Shown here: piece by piece, positions 32,567 to 44,516 of the stretch
Layout: each line of letters starts with the position of its first letter
Numbering within the stretch: the first letter of the stretch is position 1
NCBI RefSeq assembly: GCF_023343835.1
Contig: NC_064434.1
Location: 3,515,505-3,579,504, forward strand
DNA: 64,000 bases
Source of the DNA: Lagopus muta
Taxonomy: Eukaryota > Chordata > Aves > Galliformes > Phasianidae
Direction: 5' to 3'
Program-made: the position numbers and the translations under genes
The notes under the pieces: model-generated
Seen by the model: the letters and a program-made list of their open reading frames with translations, nothing else
Databases searched by the model: none
What the model was told of the DNA's origin: nothing

Positions 32567-33105
32567 TCCATAGTGCTTTATAATGACCCCATAACAGCTC
32601 CATCATGACCCCACTGAGGTCCATAGAGACCCCATAGAGCTTCATAGTGACCCCTTATCAGTTCCCTTGTCACCGCATAGAGCTTCTTTGGGATTTTGGA
32701 ACAGTTCCATAAAGACAGCATGGAGATCCGCAGTGACCCCATAGTGCTCCAGAATGACCCCATAACATTAACATTACGACCACAATGCAGCTCCATGGTG
32801 ATCCTATAAGATTTCCATTATGATCCCATCAGAGCTCCAAAGTGACCCCATAGAACTCCACCATAGTGACCCCATAACAGTTCTATTATGGCCCAATAGA
32901 GTTTTGTAGTGATCCCTTAACAGTTCCATTACGACCCCATCAGAGCTCCTTAGTGACCCCATCACAGTAATATTATGCCATAGAGCTCCATAGTGACCCC
33001 ATAAGAGCTCCACTGTGACCCCATAGAGCTCCATAGTGACCCGTGAACAGTTCCATTACAACCACATAGAACTTCATAGTGACCTGATAACAGCTGCATT
33101 CTGGC
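32567..33105. repeat. 21-22-bp minisatellite, unit 1
   Basis: Imperfect repeats of CCATAGTGACCCCATAGAGCT / CCATAACAGTTCCATTATGA types. It is transcribed by no gene recognised here. Confidence 0.9.
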
Positions 33106-33107
33106 TA

Positions 33108-33500
33108 AAGGCTGAGTGAACTGGGTCTGTTCAGCCTTGAGAACAGAAGACTGAGAGGGGACCTGATGCAGGTCTGTAAGTGCCTAAGGTGTGCGTTGCA
33201 GAGTGACGAGGCCGGACTCTGATCAGCAGTGTGTAGAGACAGGACAAGGGGAAACGGCCAGAAACTGCAGCACAGGAAGTTCTGCACCAATGTGCGCAAG
33301 AACTTCTTTACAGTGAGGTGATGGAGCACTGGCACAGGCTGCCCAGGGAGGTGGTGGAGTCTCCTTCTCTGCAGATGTTCAAGACCTGCCTGGATGCCGA
33401 CCTGTGCGACCTGCTGTAGGGAACCTGCTTTGGCAGGGGGTTGAACTCGATGATCTCTGAAGGTCCCTTCCAACCCCTACAATTCTGTGCTTCTGTGCTT
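33108..33500 (+). mobile_element. CR1 LINE fragment, unit 1
   Basis: Plus-strand CR1 with GGGTCTGTTCAGCCTTGAGA, GTGATGGAGCACTGGCACAGG, CTCTGAAGGTCCCTTCCAACC and repeated TTCTGTGCTTCTGTG at the end. Copies recur at 38148-38540 and 43127-43525. Confidence 0.93.
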
Positions 33501-33794
33501 CTGTGATTGCTTGCCTTTCAGCTTCTTAATTATACTGTCGTTAATTCAGTGCTTAGCAGTGTATGAAATAATAACATGGACACATGCAATCTTTCATGCA
33601 AAATTTTAGAAGAAAATACATTTTCATCTTTTTCCTCATAGGGGGACTCCTGATTATTTTTTTCCCTGATTATTTTTTTTCTGTTTCAGTGCCCTTTCTG
33701 ATATCAGCATTCACTTGGTCCTTTACGGGTTGTGCAGACCCAGAGGATAAGTTGCACACCTGCCAACCTCCCATTGATGTCCCAGCTTGCTACA

Positions 33795-34495
33795 GAATCA
33801 TAGATATCCAGTCTAAATCTACTCTCTTTCAGTTTAAAGTCATTTTCCCTCATCCTGTCACTACATGGCTTTATAAGAAGTCCCTCCCCAGCATTCCTGT
33901 AGTCCCCCTGCAGGTACTGGAATGCCCCCGTGAGGCCCCTTGGATTCTTCTCTTCTCCAGGCTGAAGATCCCCAGCTCTCTCATCCTGTTCCATAGGAGA
34001 GGTGCTCCAGCCCTCTGATCATCTCTGTGGCCCTCCTCTGCACCTGCTCCAATACGGTTCCCTGTCTTTCTGGTGTTGTGGGCCTCACAACTCGATACCA
34101 TACTCTATTTGGGGTCTCACAGAGCAGAGTAGAGGGGCAGAATCACCTCCCTCGCCCTGCTGCTCACACTTCTCTTGATGCAACCCAGGGTACAGTTGGC
34201 CTTCTGGTCTGCACGCACACATGGCTGTCTCATGTTGAATCCTTCATCAGTCGGCGCTCCCAAACCCTTCTCCTCAGGGCTGCTCTCAAGTCATTCCCTG
34301 CCCAGCCTGTATCTGTGCTCGGGATTGCCCCAACCCAGGTGCAGGACTTTTCACTTGGTGCTGCTGAACTTCCTGAGGCTGGCATGGGCCCTCCTCAGTA
34401 TCCTGTCCAGTTCCCTCTGGATGCCATCCCTTTTGCTCTGCTTTGTCAACTGTACCACCGGAGCAAAAGGATGTCGTTACCTGGTCCCTGATTCT
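33795..34495 (-). mobile_element. CR1 LINE fragment, unit 1
   Basis: Minus-strand CR1 whose 3'-terminal part is deleted (AGAATCATAG runs straight into ATATCCAGTCTAAATC). It runs into the CR1 coding region (GCAGGACTTTTCACTTGGTG, TGTCCAGTTCCCTCTGGATG). It is one of the longest CR1 pieces in the window. Copies are at about 38836-39538 and 43814-44516. Confidence 0.9.
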
Positions 34496-34685
34496 ATGAG
34501 ACCCATTGGGGATATTTATTGCCCTGGCAGTGCTGGAATGAGGCAGAAGTGCCCAATGACTGCATTGACAGCCGGACATTTCCCCAGTTGGATTTCATGC
34601 TGCTCCTGCTAATTGTGGACGCGCCCTGAGGACAAGTGTTGAGTAATGTCACCAAAGGTCACTCCTTCCTTCCTGTCATTTGCAG

Positions 34686-34858
34686 GGAGGACACGGGGAG
34701 AAGAGGATGGCAAGGAGAAGGTGAAGGAACCTCGTGGTGAGAAGTTTGCTGATGAAGATGATTGCTCACCTAACACGGCCAAGGCCACCGCTAAACCACG
34801 TCCCTTCGGGACACCTCCCTGCAGCAACCTCCCGTCAGGCAGTAATACAGAGTCATAA
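34686..34858 (+). other. Unassigned open frame preceded by a splice acceptor, unit 1
   Basis: After TCATTTGCAG there is an open frame with GKEKVKEPRGEKFADEDDC and a stop at 34856-34858. It is repeated in units 2 (39729-39901) and 3 (44707-44879) and, in a diverged form, at 48671-48773. Known function: none. See the findings for arguments for and against. Confidence 0.3.
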
Positions 34859-35213
34859 AGCCTCAGCCTGCATTTCTGCAGAATGTTCATCTCCACAAGT
34901 CACCTCTATGTTGCTGCCTGTGGTGCACGGACATCAAGGAAAAATCCCCTTCTTCCCCAACAAACACAGCCAAGGTTCTACCACGGAAATGCCAGAGCAG
35001 ACATTTTATTGAAGCAAGGAAGAAATATTTACGATTTCACAGTGCTGATATCTGCTTCAAAGCAAGGGAAGTAGTGAATGCCTTTTTTTTCTTTTTCTTT
35101 TTCTTTTATTCTTTTGGCAGGAGATGTGGTGCCAGCAGGTGTGATGGGGCTGGAGTGCAGAGATGCCATTTGGTAGATGCAGGAAGGATTTCCCAGGAGA
35201 AGCCAGGGAATCA

Positions 35214-36353
35214 TCAGGTCCACCTTCCCCTGCATGATAACAATAGAGAGCCCTTCCTTACCCACCAGCAGGTATCCTGTGGTGTAATTCATTTGGGTCA
35301 GGGTCTGTCTGCTGTATTTCATGGCACTACAATGGAGGCTGCCATGGGACATGAACAACCGCTGGGAACCCTCTGTTCCAGCAGGGCTGTCACTGGAGAA
35401 GTGACTCACGGTGGGGTCATCAGCTGTGCCTCTCAGCTGTCAGCCATTGCTTGGGGATGCCTTGCACTTCCACGTACCTTATACAGCAAGATCTAATTGC
35501 ACCACATGATCCAACCCGGTAATATGGTCGCCGACATTGCCCAGGAATGCAGACTCCCCTTAGAAATCTGCAAGCATGCATGGGGCTGGAAAAGGAGGGC
35601 TCACCTGCACAGTGGGAAAAAAAAAGGAATTGACAGAGCAAGTGAGCAGAAGTGGATGCACATTCTCTGTGCTCTCCAGTTCCTCTCCCCTAATCAGATC
35701 ACAAGGACCCCCACTGCTCTCTGCGCCCTGGCCCAGGGCTCCCGCTCTGCCCAGCACAGCGCTGCTGCTGATGGCAGCTCCTGGGCTCCAGGCTGTGTCC
35801 TGTGTCCCTGCACTGCCCCGGGCTCCATGGAGCACAGCCCCATCCCCTTGCACCTCCTGTACGATTCATGGTCGTGCCGGACCCCTGAGCCGCCCCTGCT
35901 CTGGACCGAGCAGCCCCAGCTCTCACAGCCTCTTTACCCAGCACCGCTGCTGCAGGCCCTGCTGCACCTTGGAGGCCCTGTGCTGGGCTCTCCACACTTG
36001 AATACAAGGAAAGGATCAGCTCTGCTGTTTGCTGCTGAGGCTTTGCCCACTGCAGCCAAGATTACCGCTAGCTCTCTTAGCACTGAGGGCTCATTGCTCA
36101 CTCATGCCCCACTTGGGGCCCACCAGGACCCCCAGCTCCTTTCCTGCAGAGCAGAGCCGCTTCCAGCCGGCTGCCTGCAGCACTTCCTGGTGCTGGGGTT
36201 GTTCCTCCCCAGCTGCAGGACTCGGCACTTCCCCTTGCTGAATTGCACGGGCTTCCTGGCAGCTCACTGTCCAGCCTGTCCAAGTCACATCTCACCTGCA
36301 ATGCCCTGCAGCACCACAAAGAGCACAGCCAGCAGCAGGTAAAGGATCCTCAT
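35214..36353 (-). CDS. AvBD6: AvBD6-type beta-defensin, copy 2
   Basis: Same structure as copy 1. Coding exons are 36353-36296 (signal MRILYLLLAVLFVVLQGIA, with Val18 to Ile), 35604-35478 (mature) and 35229-35214 (RGRWT, with the Gly codon GGA instead of GGC). The mature peptide is identical to copies 1 and 3, cysteines 31, 38, 43, 53, 59 and 60. All splice sites are intact. The TATA-like box is at 37162-37168, the untranslated exon-1 donor edge at 37087, and the poly(A) signal at 35005-35010. Because copies 1-3 encode the same mature peptide, their likely effect is dosage. Confidence 0.93.
35691..36287 (-). mobile_element. CR1 pieces in AvBD6 copy 2 intron
   Basis: Direct duplicate of the unit 1 CR1 stretch. 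Confidence 0.8.
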
Positions 36354-37086
36354 GGCCACGGCCGGGATGTGAAATCCTGATCTGCAAGGAACTGACACAA
36401 CAACACAAAAGGACATGGAATGCTTTTCTGCTGGCTGAGAGATGAGCAACAGCTTATAGTGTGCCCCGAATGGCCCCCACCAAAATCTTATACAGTACAG
36501 TGAGCACAAATAAAGTTTCAGGTGTTCAAACCACTGATGTATCTTGAGGCAAGCACGCCTACCATCTCCTCTTCTTTGAGTTTACAAGACTTCTGAGACT
36601 AGAAGCTCTCACAGTCCCTTTCCTCCCCTATTGCACCAAAATCCTGTCTTTGACTGAGTTTTTGAGTATCGGCCTCCTTCCATTGAGAATTTTAGTTCTG
36701 CTTCCGTATGGCACAGCATGTGTTACTTTAAAAGCATCACCTGCTGCTGAACCATTCACCTTCAGCCTGCCGTGGCATCCAGAGACCAAGACAAGTGTCA
36801 CTGTTCTCCAAGTTGGAGAAGGACACCACTGTCTCTTGAGCAGCAGTGAAAGCCTGACCTCAACCATAAGGGAATTGGAATTCTGGTCAGCTCTGGAGGA
36901 AGCAAGGCAGGTTGGAGCACTGAGTGCTGTGCAGATGGCAGCCTCTGTAGGCAGCTGGGCAGTTCCAGGCTGCAAAGAGCTCTGTGTGTCCCAGTGCCCA
37001 TGGACTGAATTGGAATGAAAGCAAAGAAGTGGATAAAGGCAAGGAGCAGAGGGCACCTGTCCAGAAGCAGCCACAGGAGGGATTAC

Positions 37087-37275
37087 CCACTGAGGAGGAG
37101 GAGGAGCACCGCCGCCTTCTGTCTCTCTTCTCCGGCAGGTTCCCCAGCCCCAAACACTCCTCTTTATGTGAAGATTGAGGGCTCTGGCAGAGCAGCCACT
37201 GGCCAATGAAAGAGGACTTTTGCTTCCCAATTGGTGCTGCAATTTGCTGCCTTCCAATGAGGCTGCACTTTGGAC
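37087..37275 (-). promoter_or_regulatory. AvBD6 copy 2 promoter and untranslated exon 1
   Basis: Same arrangement as copy 1: three inverted CCAAT boxes, CATAAAG (plus 37162-37168) and an exon ending at GTAATC. One base next to the donor differs (CAGTGG instead of CACTGG). Confidence 0.6.
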
Positions 37276-37544
37276 AGCTTTGACCACAAATCCCCAGGTC
37301 TTGGTGCAACCCCTCTCAGAGCATTCCGCCTCCTGCGAGAGACGTTAGGCCACAGGGCTATGTGAAATACCTGCAAACAGGCACAGACTGCTGCTCAGGT
37401 CCTACTTCTGCCTTCAGGATGAAGTTTCACTCTCAGGGCTGTAACAGCATCTTGGCCATCATTGGCCTGCATAATGCTTTGGCCTTTACTGCCATCCTTC
37501 GTGTTGTCTTTTCTCCATGTCAAGAGAAGAATGAGTATGACTCC

Positions 37545-38145
37545 GTAGTGCTTTATAGTGACCCCATAACAGCTCCATCATGACCCCACTGAGGTCCATA
37601 GAGACCCCATAGAGCTTCATAGTGACCCCTTATCAGTTCCCTTGTCACCGCATAGAGCTTCTTTGGGACCTCACAATAGTTCCATAAAGACAGCATGGAG
37701 CTCCGCAGTGACCCCATAGTGCTCCAGAGTGACTCCATAACAGTAACATTACGACCACAATGCAGCTCCATGGTGATCCTATAAGATTTCCATTATGATC
37801 CCATCAGAGCTCCAAAGTGACTCCATAGAACTCCACCATAGTGACCCCATAACAGTTCTATTATGGCCCAATAGAGTTTTGTAGTGATCCCTTAACAGTT
37901 CCATTACGACCCCATCAGAGCTCCTTAGTGACCCCATCAATGTAATATTATGACGCCTTAGAGCTTCATAGTGACCCCATGAGAGCTCCTTAGTGACCCC
38001 ATCACAGTAATATTATGCCATAGAGCTCCATAGTGACCCCATAAGAGCTCCACTCTGACCCCATAGAGCTCCATAGTGACCCGTGAACAGTTCCATTACA
38101 ACCCCATAGAACTTCATAGTGACCTGATAACAGCTGCTTTCTGGC
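37545..38145. repeat. 21-22-bp minisatellite, unit 2
   Basis: Same array as in unit 1 but longer by about 68 bp, with an extra CATCAATGTAATATTATGAC-type stretch near 37936-38003. Confidence 0.9.
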
Positions 38146-38147
38146 TA

Positions 38148-38540
38148 AAGGCTGAGTGAACTGGGTCTGTTCAGCCTTGAGAACAGAAGACTGAGAGGGG
38201 ACCTGATGCAGGTCTGTAAGTGCCTAAGGTGTGCGTTGCAGAGTGACGAGGCCGGACTCTGATCAGCAGTGTGTAGAGACAGGACAAGGGGAAACGGCCA
38301 GAAACTGCAGCACAGGAAGTTCTGCACCAATGTGCGCAAGAACTTCTTTACAGTGAGGTGATGGAGCACTGGCACAGGCTGCCCAGGGAGGTGGTGGAGT
38401 CTCCTTCTCTGCAGATGTTCAAGACCTGCCTGGATGCCGACCTGTGCGACCTGCTGTAGGGAACCTGCTTTGGCAGGGCGGTTGGACTCGATGATCTCTG
38501 GAGGTCCCTTCCAACCCCTACAATTCTGTGCTTCTGTGCT
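38148..38540 (+). mobile_element. CR1 LINE fragment, unit 2
   Basis: Duplicate of 33108-33500. Confidence 0.93.
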
Positions 38541-38835
38541 TCTGTGATTGCTTGCCTTTCAGCTTCTTAATTATACTGTCGTTAATTCAGTGCTTAGCAG
38601 TGTATGAAATAATAACATGGACACATGCAATCTTTCATGCAAAATTTTAGAAGAAAATACATTTTCATCTCTTTTTCCTCTTAGGGGGACTCCTGATTAT
38701 TTTTTTCCCTGATTATTTTTTTTCTGTTTCAGTGCCCTTTCTGATATCAGCATTCACTTGGTCCTTCACGGGTTGTGCAGACCCAGAGGATAAGCTGCAC
38801 ACCTGCCAACCTCCCATTGATGTCCCAGCTTGCTA

Positions 38836-39538
38836 CAGAATCATAGATATCCAGTCTAAATCTACTCTCTTTCAGTTTAAAGTCATTTTCCCTCATCCTG
38901 TCACTACATGCCTTTATAAGAAGTCCCTCCCCAGCAATCCTGTAGTCCCCCTGCAGGTACTGGAATGCCCCCGTGAGGCCCCTTGGATTCTTTTCTTCTC
39001 CAGGCTGAAGATCCCCAGCTCTCTCATCCTGTTCCATAGGAGAGGTGCTCCAGCCCTCTGATCATCTCTGTGGCCCTCCTCTGGACGTGCTCCAATACGG
39101 TTCCCTGTCCTTCTGGTGTTTTGGGCCTCACAACACGATACCATACTCTATTTGGGGTCTCACAGAGCAGAGTAGAGGGGCAGAATCACCTCCCTCGCCC
39201 TGCTGCTCACACTTCTCTTGATGCAACCCAGGGTACAGTTGGCCTTCTGGTCTGCACGCACACATGGCTGTCTCATGTTGAATCCTTCATCAGTCGGCGC
39301 TCCCAAACCCTTCTCCTCAGGGCTGCTCTCAAGTCATTCCCTGCCCAGCCTGTATCCGTGCTCGGGATTGCCCCAACCCAGGTGCAGGACTTTTCACTTG
39401 GTGCTGCTGAACTTCCTGAGGCTGGCATGGGCCCTCCTCAGTAGCCTGTCCAGTTCCCTCTGGATGCCATCCCTTTTGCTCTGCTTTGTCAACTGTACCA
39501 CCGGAGCAAAAGGATGTCGTTACCTGGTCCCTGATTCT
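38836..39538 (-). mobile_element. CR1 LINE fragment, unit 2
   Basis: Duplicate of 33795-34495. Confidence 0.9.
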
Positions 39539-40256
39539 ATGAGACCCATCGGGGATATTTATTGCCCTGGCAGTGCTGGAATGAGGCAGAAGTGCCCAAT
39601 GACTGCATTGACAGCCGGACATTTCCCCAGTTGGATTTCATGCTGCTCCTGCTAATTGTGGACGCGCCCTGAGGACAAGTGTTGAGTAATGTCACCAAAG
39701 GTCACTCCTTCCTTCCTGTCATTTGCAGGGAGGACACGGGGAGAAGAGGATGGCAAGGAGAAGGTGAAGGAACCTCGTGGTGAGAAGTTTGCTGATGAAG
39801 ATGATTGCTCACCTAACACGGCCAAGGCCACCGCTAAACCACGTCCCTTCGGGACACCTCCCTGCAGCAACCTCCCGTCAGGCAGTAATACAGAGTCATA
39901 AAGCCTCAGCCTGCATTTCTGCAGAATGTTCATCTCCACAAGTCACCTCTATGTTGCTGCCTGTGGTGCACGGACATCAAGGAAAAATCCCCCTCTTCCC
40001 CAACAAACACAGCCAAGGTTCTACCACGGAAATGCCAGAGCAGACATTTTATTGAAGCAAGGAAGAAATATTTACGATTTCACAGTGCTGATATCTGCTT
40101 CAAAGCAAGGGAAGTAGTGAATGCCTTTTTTTTCTTTTTCTTTTTCTTTTATTCTTTTGGCAGGAGATGTGGTGCCAGCAGGTGTGATGGGGCTGGAGTG
40201 CAGAGATGCCATTTGGTAGATGCAGGAAGGATTTCCCAGGAGAAGCCAGGGAATCA

Positions 40257-41397
40257 TCAGGTCCACCTTCCCCTGCATGATAACAATAGAGAGCCCTTCC
40301 TTACCCACCAGCAGGTATCCTGTGGTGTAATTCATTTGGGTCAGGGTCTGTCTGCTGTATTTCATGGCACTACAATGGAGGCTGCCATGGGACATGAACA
40401 ACCGCTGGGAACCCTCTGTTCCAGCAGGGCTGTCACTGGAGAAGTTGACACACGGTGGGGTCATCAGCTGTGCCTCTCAGCTGTCAGCCATTGCTTGGGG
40501 ATGCCTTGCACTTCCACGTACCTTATACAGCAAGATCTAATTGCACCACATGATCCAACCCGGTAATATGGCCGCCGACATTGCCCAGGAATGCAGACTC
40601 CCCTTAGAAATCTGCAAGCATGCATGGGGCTGGAAAAGGAGGGCTCACCTGCACAGTGGGAAAAAAAAAGGAATTGACAGAGCAAGTGAGCAGAAGTGGA
40701 TGCACATTCTCTGTGCTCTCCAGTTCCTCTCCCCTAATCAGATCACAAGGACCCCCACTGCTCTCTGCGCCCTGGCCCAGGGCTCCCGCTCTGCCCAGCA
40801 CAGCGCTGCTGCTGATGGCAGCTCCTGGGCTCCAGGCTGTGTCCTGTGTCCCTGCACTGCCCCGGGCTCCATGGAGCACAGCCCCATCCCCTTGCACCTC
40901 CTGTACGATTCATGGTCGTGCCGGACCCCTGAGCCGCCCCTGCTCTGGACCGAGCAGCCCCAGCTCTCACAGCCTCTTTACCCAGCACCGCTGCTGCAGG
41001 CCCTGCTGCACCTTGGAGGCCCTGTGCTGGGCTCTCCACGCTTGAATACAAGGAAAGGATCAGCTCTGCTGTTTGCTGCTGAGGCTTTGCCCACTGCAGC
41101 CAAGATTACCGCTAGCTCTCTTAGCACTGAGGGCTCATTGCTCACTCATGCCCCACTTGGGGCCCACCAGGACCCCCAGCTCCTTTCCTGCAGAGCAGAG
41201 CCGCTTCCAGCCGGCTGCCCGCAGCACTTCCTGGTGCTGGGGTTGTTCCTCCCCAGCTGCAGGACTCGGCACTTCCCCTTGCTGAATTGCACGGGCTTCC
41301 TGGCAGCTCACTGTCCAGCCTGTCCAAGTCACATCTCACCTGCAACGCCCTGCAGCACCACAAAGAGCACAGCCAGCAGCAGGTAAAGGATCCTCAT
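40257..41397 (-). CDS. AvBD6: AvBD6-type beta-defensin, copy 3
   Basis: Coding exons are 41397-41340 (signal MRILYLLLAVLFVVLQGVA), 40648-40522 (mature) and 40272-40257 (RGRWT). The mature peptide is identical to copies 1 and 2; one Arg codon (CGG for CGA, plus-strand GGCCGCC) is a silent change. The TATA-like box is at 42206-42212, the untranslated exon-1 edge at 42131 and the poly(A) signal at 40048-40053. No defect seen. Confidence 0.93.
40735..41331 (-). mobile_element. CR1 pieces in AvBD6 copy 3 intron
   Basis: Direct duplicate of the unit 1 CR1 stretch. Confidence 0.8.
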
Positions 41398-42130
41398 GGC
41401 CACGGCCGGGATGTGAAATCCTGATCTGCAAGGAACTGACACAACAACACAAAAGGACATGGAATGCTTTTCTGCTGGCTGAGAGATGAGCAACAGCTTA
41501 TAGTGTGCCCCGAATGGCCCCCACCAAAATCTTATACAGTACAGTGAGCACAAATAAAGTTTCAGGTGTTCAAACCACTGATGTATCTTGAGGCAAGCAC
41601 GCCTACCATCTCCTCTTCTTTGAGTTTGCAAGACTTCTGAGACTAGAAGCTCTCACAGTCCCTTTCCTCCCCTATTGCACCAAAATCCTGTGTTTGACTG
41701 AGTTTTTGAGTATCAGCCTCCTTCCATTGAGAATTTTAGTTCTGCTTCCGTATGGCACAGCATGTGTTACTTTAAAAGCATCACCTGCTGCTGAACCATT
41801 CACCTTCAGCCTGCCGTGGCATCCAGAGACCAAGACAAGTGTCACTGTTCTCCAAGTTGGAGAAGGACACCATTGTCTCTTGAGCAGCAGTGAAAGCCTG
41901 ACCTCAACCATAAGGGAATTGGAATTCTGGTCAGCTCTGGAGGAAGCAAGGCAGGTTGGAGCACTGAGTGCTGTGCAGATGGCAGCGTCTGTAGGCAGCT
42001 GGGCAGTTCCAGGCTGCAAAGAGCTCTGGGTCTCCCAGTGCCCATGGCCTGAATGGGAATGAAAGCAAAGAAGTGGATAAAGGCAAGGAGCAGAGGGCAC
42101 CTGTCCAGAAGCAGCCACAGGAGGGATTAC

Positions 42131-42320
42131 CCAGTGAGGAGGAGGAGGAGCACCGCCGCCTTCTGTCTCTCTTCTCCGGCAGGTTCCCCAGCCCCAAACA
42201 CTCCTCTTTATGTGAAGATTGAGGGCTCTGGCAGAGCAGCCACTGGCCAATGAAAGAGGACTTTTGCTTCCCAATTGGTGCTGCAATTTGCTGCCTTCCA
42301 ATGAGGCTGCACTTTGGACA
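42131..42320 (-). promoter_or_regulatory. AvBD6 copy 3 promoter and untranslated exon 1
   Basis: Same as copy 1: CCAAT boxes, CATAAAG (plus 42206-42212) and CACTGG|GTAATC donor. Confidence 0.6.
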
Positions 42321-42589
42321 GCTTTGACCACAAATCCCTAGGTCTTGGTGCAATCCCTCTCAGAGCATTCTGCTTCCTGCGAGAGACGTTAGGCCACAGG
42401 GCTATGTGAAATACCTGCAAACAGGCACAGACTGCTGCTCAGGTCCTACTTCTGCCTTCAGGATGAAGTTTCACTCTCAGGGCTGTAACAGCATCTTGGC
42501 CATCATTGGCCTGCATAATGCTTTGGCCTTTACTGCCATCCTTCGTGTTGTCTTTTCTCCATGTCAAGAGAAGAATGAGTATGACTCCG

Positions 42590-43125
42590 TAGTGCTTGAT
42601 AGTGACCCCATAACAGCTCCATCATGACCCCACTGAGGTCCATAGAGACCCCATAGAGCTTCATAGTGACCCCTTATCAGTTCCCTTGTCACCGCATAGA
42701 GCTTCTTTGGGACCTCACAATAGTTCCATAAAGACAGCATGGAGCTCCGCAGTGACCCCATAGTGCTCCAGAGTGACTCCATAACAGTAACATTACGACC
42801 ACAATGCAGCTCCATGGTGATCCTATAAGATTTCCATTATGATCCCATCAGAGCTCCAAAGTAACTCCATAGAACTCCACCATAGTGACCCCATAACAGT
42901 TCTATTATGGCCCAATAGAGTTTTGTAGTGATCCCTTAACAGTTCCATTACGACCCCATCAGAGCTCCTTTGTGACCCCATCACAGTAATATTATGCCAT
43001 AGAGCTCCATAGTGACCCCATAAGAGCTCCACTGTGACCCCATAGAGCTCCATAGTGACCCGTGAACAGTTCCATTACAACCACATAGAACTTCATAGTG
43101 ACCTGATAACAGCTGCATTCTGGCT
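42590..43125. repeat. 21-22-bp minisatellite, unit 3
   Basis: Same array as unit 1, without the extra stretch of unit 2. Confidence 0.9.
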
Positions 43126-43126
43126 A

Positions 43127-43525
43127 AAGGCTGAGTGAACTGGGTCTGTTCAGCCTTGAGAAGAGAAGACTGAGAGGGGACCTGATGCAGGTCTGTAAGT
43201 GCCTAAGGTGTGCGGGGCAGAGTGACGAGGCCGGACTCTGGTCAGCAGTGTGTAGAGACAGAACAGGGCAAACAGCCAGAAACTGCAGCACAGGAAGTTC
43301 CGCACCAATGTGCGCAAGAACTTCTTTACAGTGAGGTGACGGAGCACTGGAACAGGCTGCCCAGGGAGGTGGTGGAGTCTCCTTCTCTGCAGATGTTCAA
43401 GACCTGCCTGGATGCCGACCTGTGCGACCTGCTGTAGGGAACCTGCTTTGGCAGGGGGGTTGGACTCGATGATCTCTGGAGGTCCCTTCCAACCCCTACA
43501 ATTCTGTGCTTCTGTGCTTCTGTGA
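43127..43525 (+). mobile_element. CR1 LINE fragment, unit 3
   Basis: Duplicate of 33108-33500, with slightly more differences (for example around 43210-43275). Confidence 0.93.
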
Positions 43526-43813
43526 TTGCTTGCCTTTCAGCTTCTTAATTATACTGTCGTTAATTCAGTGCTTAGCAGTGTATGAAATAATAACATGGAC
43601 ACATGCAATCTTTCATGCAAAATTTTAGAAGAAAATACATTTTTATCTTTTTTTCCTCTTAGGGGGACTCCTGATTATTTTTTTCCCTGATTATTTTTTT
43701 TCTGTTTCAGTGCCCTTTCTGATATCAGCATTCACTTGGTCCTTCACGGGTTGTGCAGACCCAGAGGATAAGTTGCACACCTGCCAACCTCCCATTGATG
43801 TCCCAGCTTGCTA

Positions 43814-44516
43814 CAGAATCATAGATATCCAGTCTAAATCTACTCTCTTTCAGTTTAAAGTCATTTTCCCTCATCCTGTCACTACATGCCTTTATAAGAA
43901 GTCCCTCCCCAGCAATCCTGTAGTCCCCCTGCAGGTACTGGAATGCCCCCGTGAGGCCCCTTGGATTCTTTTCTTCTCCAGGCTGAAGATCCCCAGCTCT
44001 CTCATCCTGTTCCATAGGAGAGGTGCTCCAGCCCTCTGATCATCTCTGTGGCCCTCCTCTGGACCTGCTCCAATACGGTTCCCTGTCCTTCTGGTGTTGT
44101 GGGCCTCACAAAACGATACCATACTCTATTTGGGGTCTCACAGAGCAGAGTAGAGGGGCAGAATCACCTCCCTCGCCCTGCTGCTCACACTTCTCTTGAT
44201 GCAACCCAGGGTACAGTTGGCCTTCTGGTCTGCACGCACACATGGCTGTCTCATGTTGAATCCTTCATCAATCAGCACTCCCAAACCCTTCTCCTCAGGG
44301 CTGCTCTCAAGTCATTCCCTGCCCAGCCTGTATCCGTGCTCGGGATTGCCCCAGCCCAGGTGCAGGACTTTTCACTTGGTGCTGCTGAACTTCCTGAGGC
44401 TGGCATGGGCCCTCCTCAGTAGCCTGTCCAGTTCCCTCTGGATGCCATCCCTTTTGCTCTGCTTTGTCAACTGTACCACCGGAGCAAAAGGATGTCGTTA
44501 CCTGGTCCCTGATTCT
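43814..44516 (-). mobile_element. CR1 LINE fragment, unit 3
   Basis: Duplicate of 33795-34495. Confidence 0.9.

Larger units (their letters stand above)
29958..34932. repeat. AvBD6 tandem unit 1
   Basis: First of the approximately 5-kb tandem units. It holds one AvBD6-type gene (-), a 21-22-bp minisatellite and two CR1 blocks. Homology to the other units starts near 29958 (AAAATCCCCTTCTTCCCC). Spacing of the gene poly(A) signals between units 1 and 2 is 4974 bp. Confidence 0.95.
34933..39978. repeat. AvBD6 tandem unit 2
   Basis: Nearly identical to units 1 and 3. The poly(A)-signal spacing to unit 3 is 5043 bp; the extra length is an added minisatellite stretch around 37936-38003. Confidence 0.95.

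Noticed and set aside
32567-33105. Regular repeats that could suggest a CRISPR-like array
   Set aside because: Imperfect 21-22-bp minisatellite without unique spacers, in a bird genome.
33795-34495. Possible coding gene in the unit spacer (CTGCTNAACTTC...CTGTCCAG...)
   Set aside because: Recognised as the CR1 reverse-transcriptase coding region in reverse orientation.
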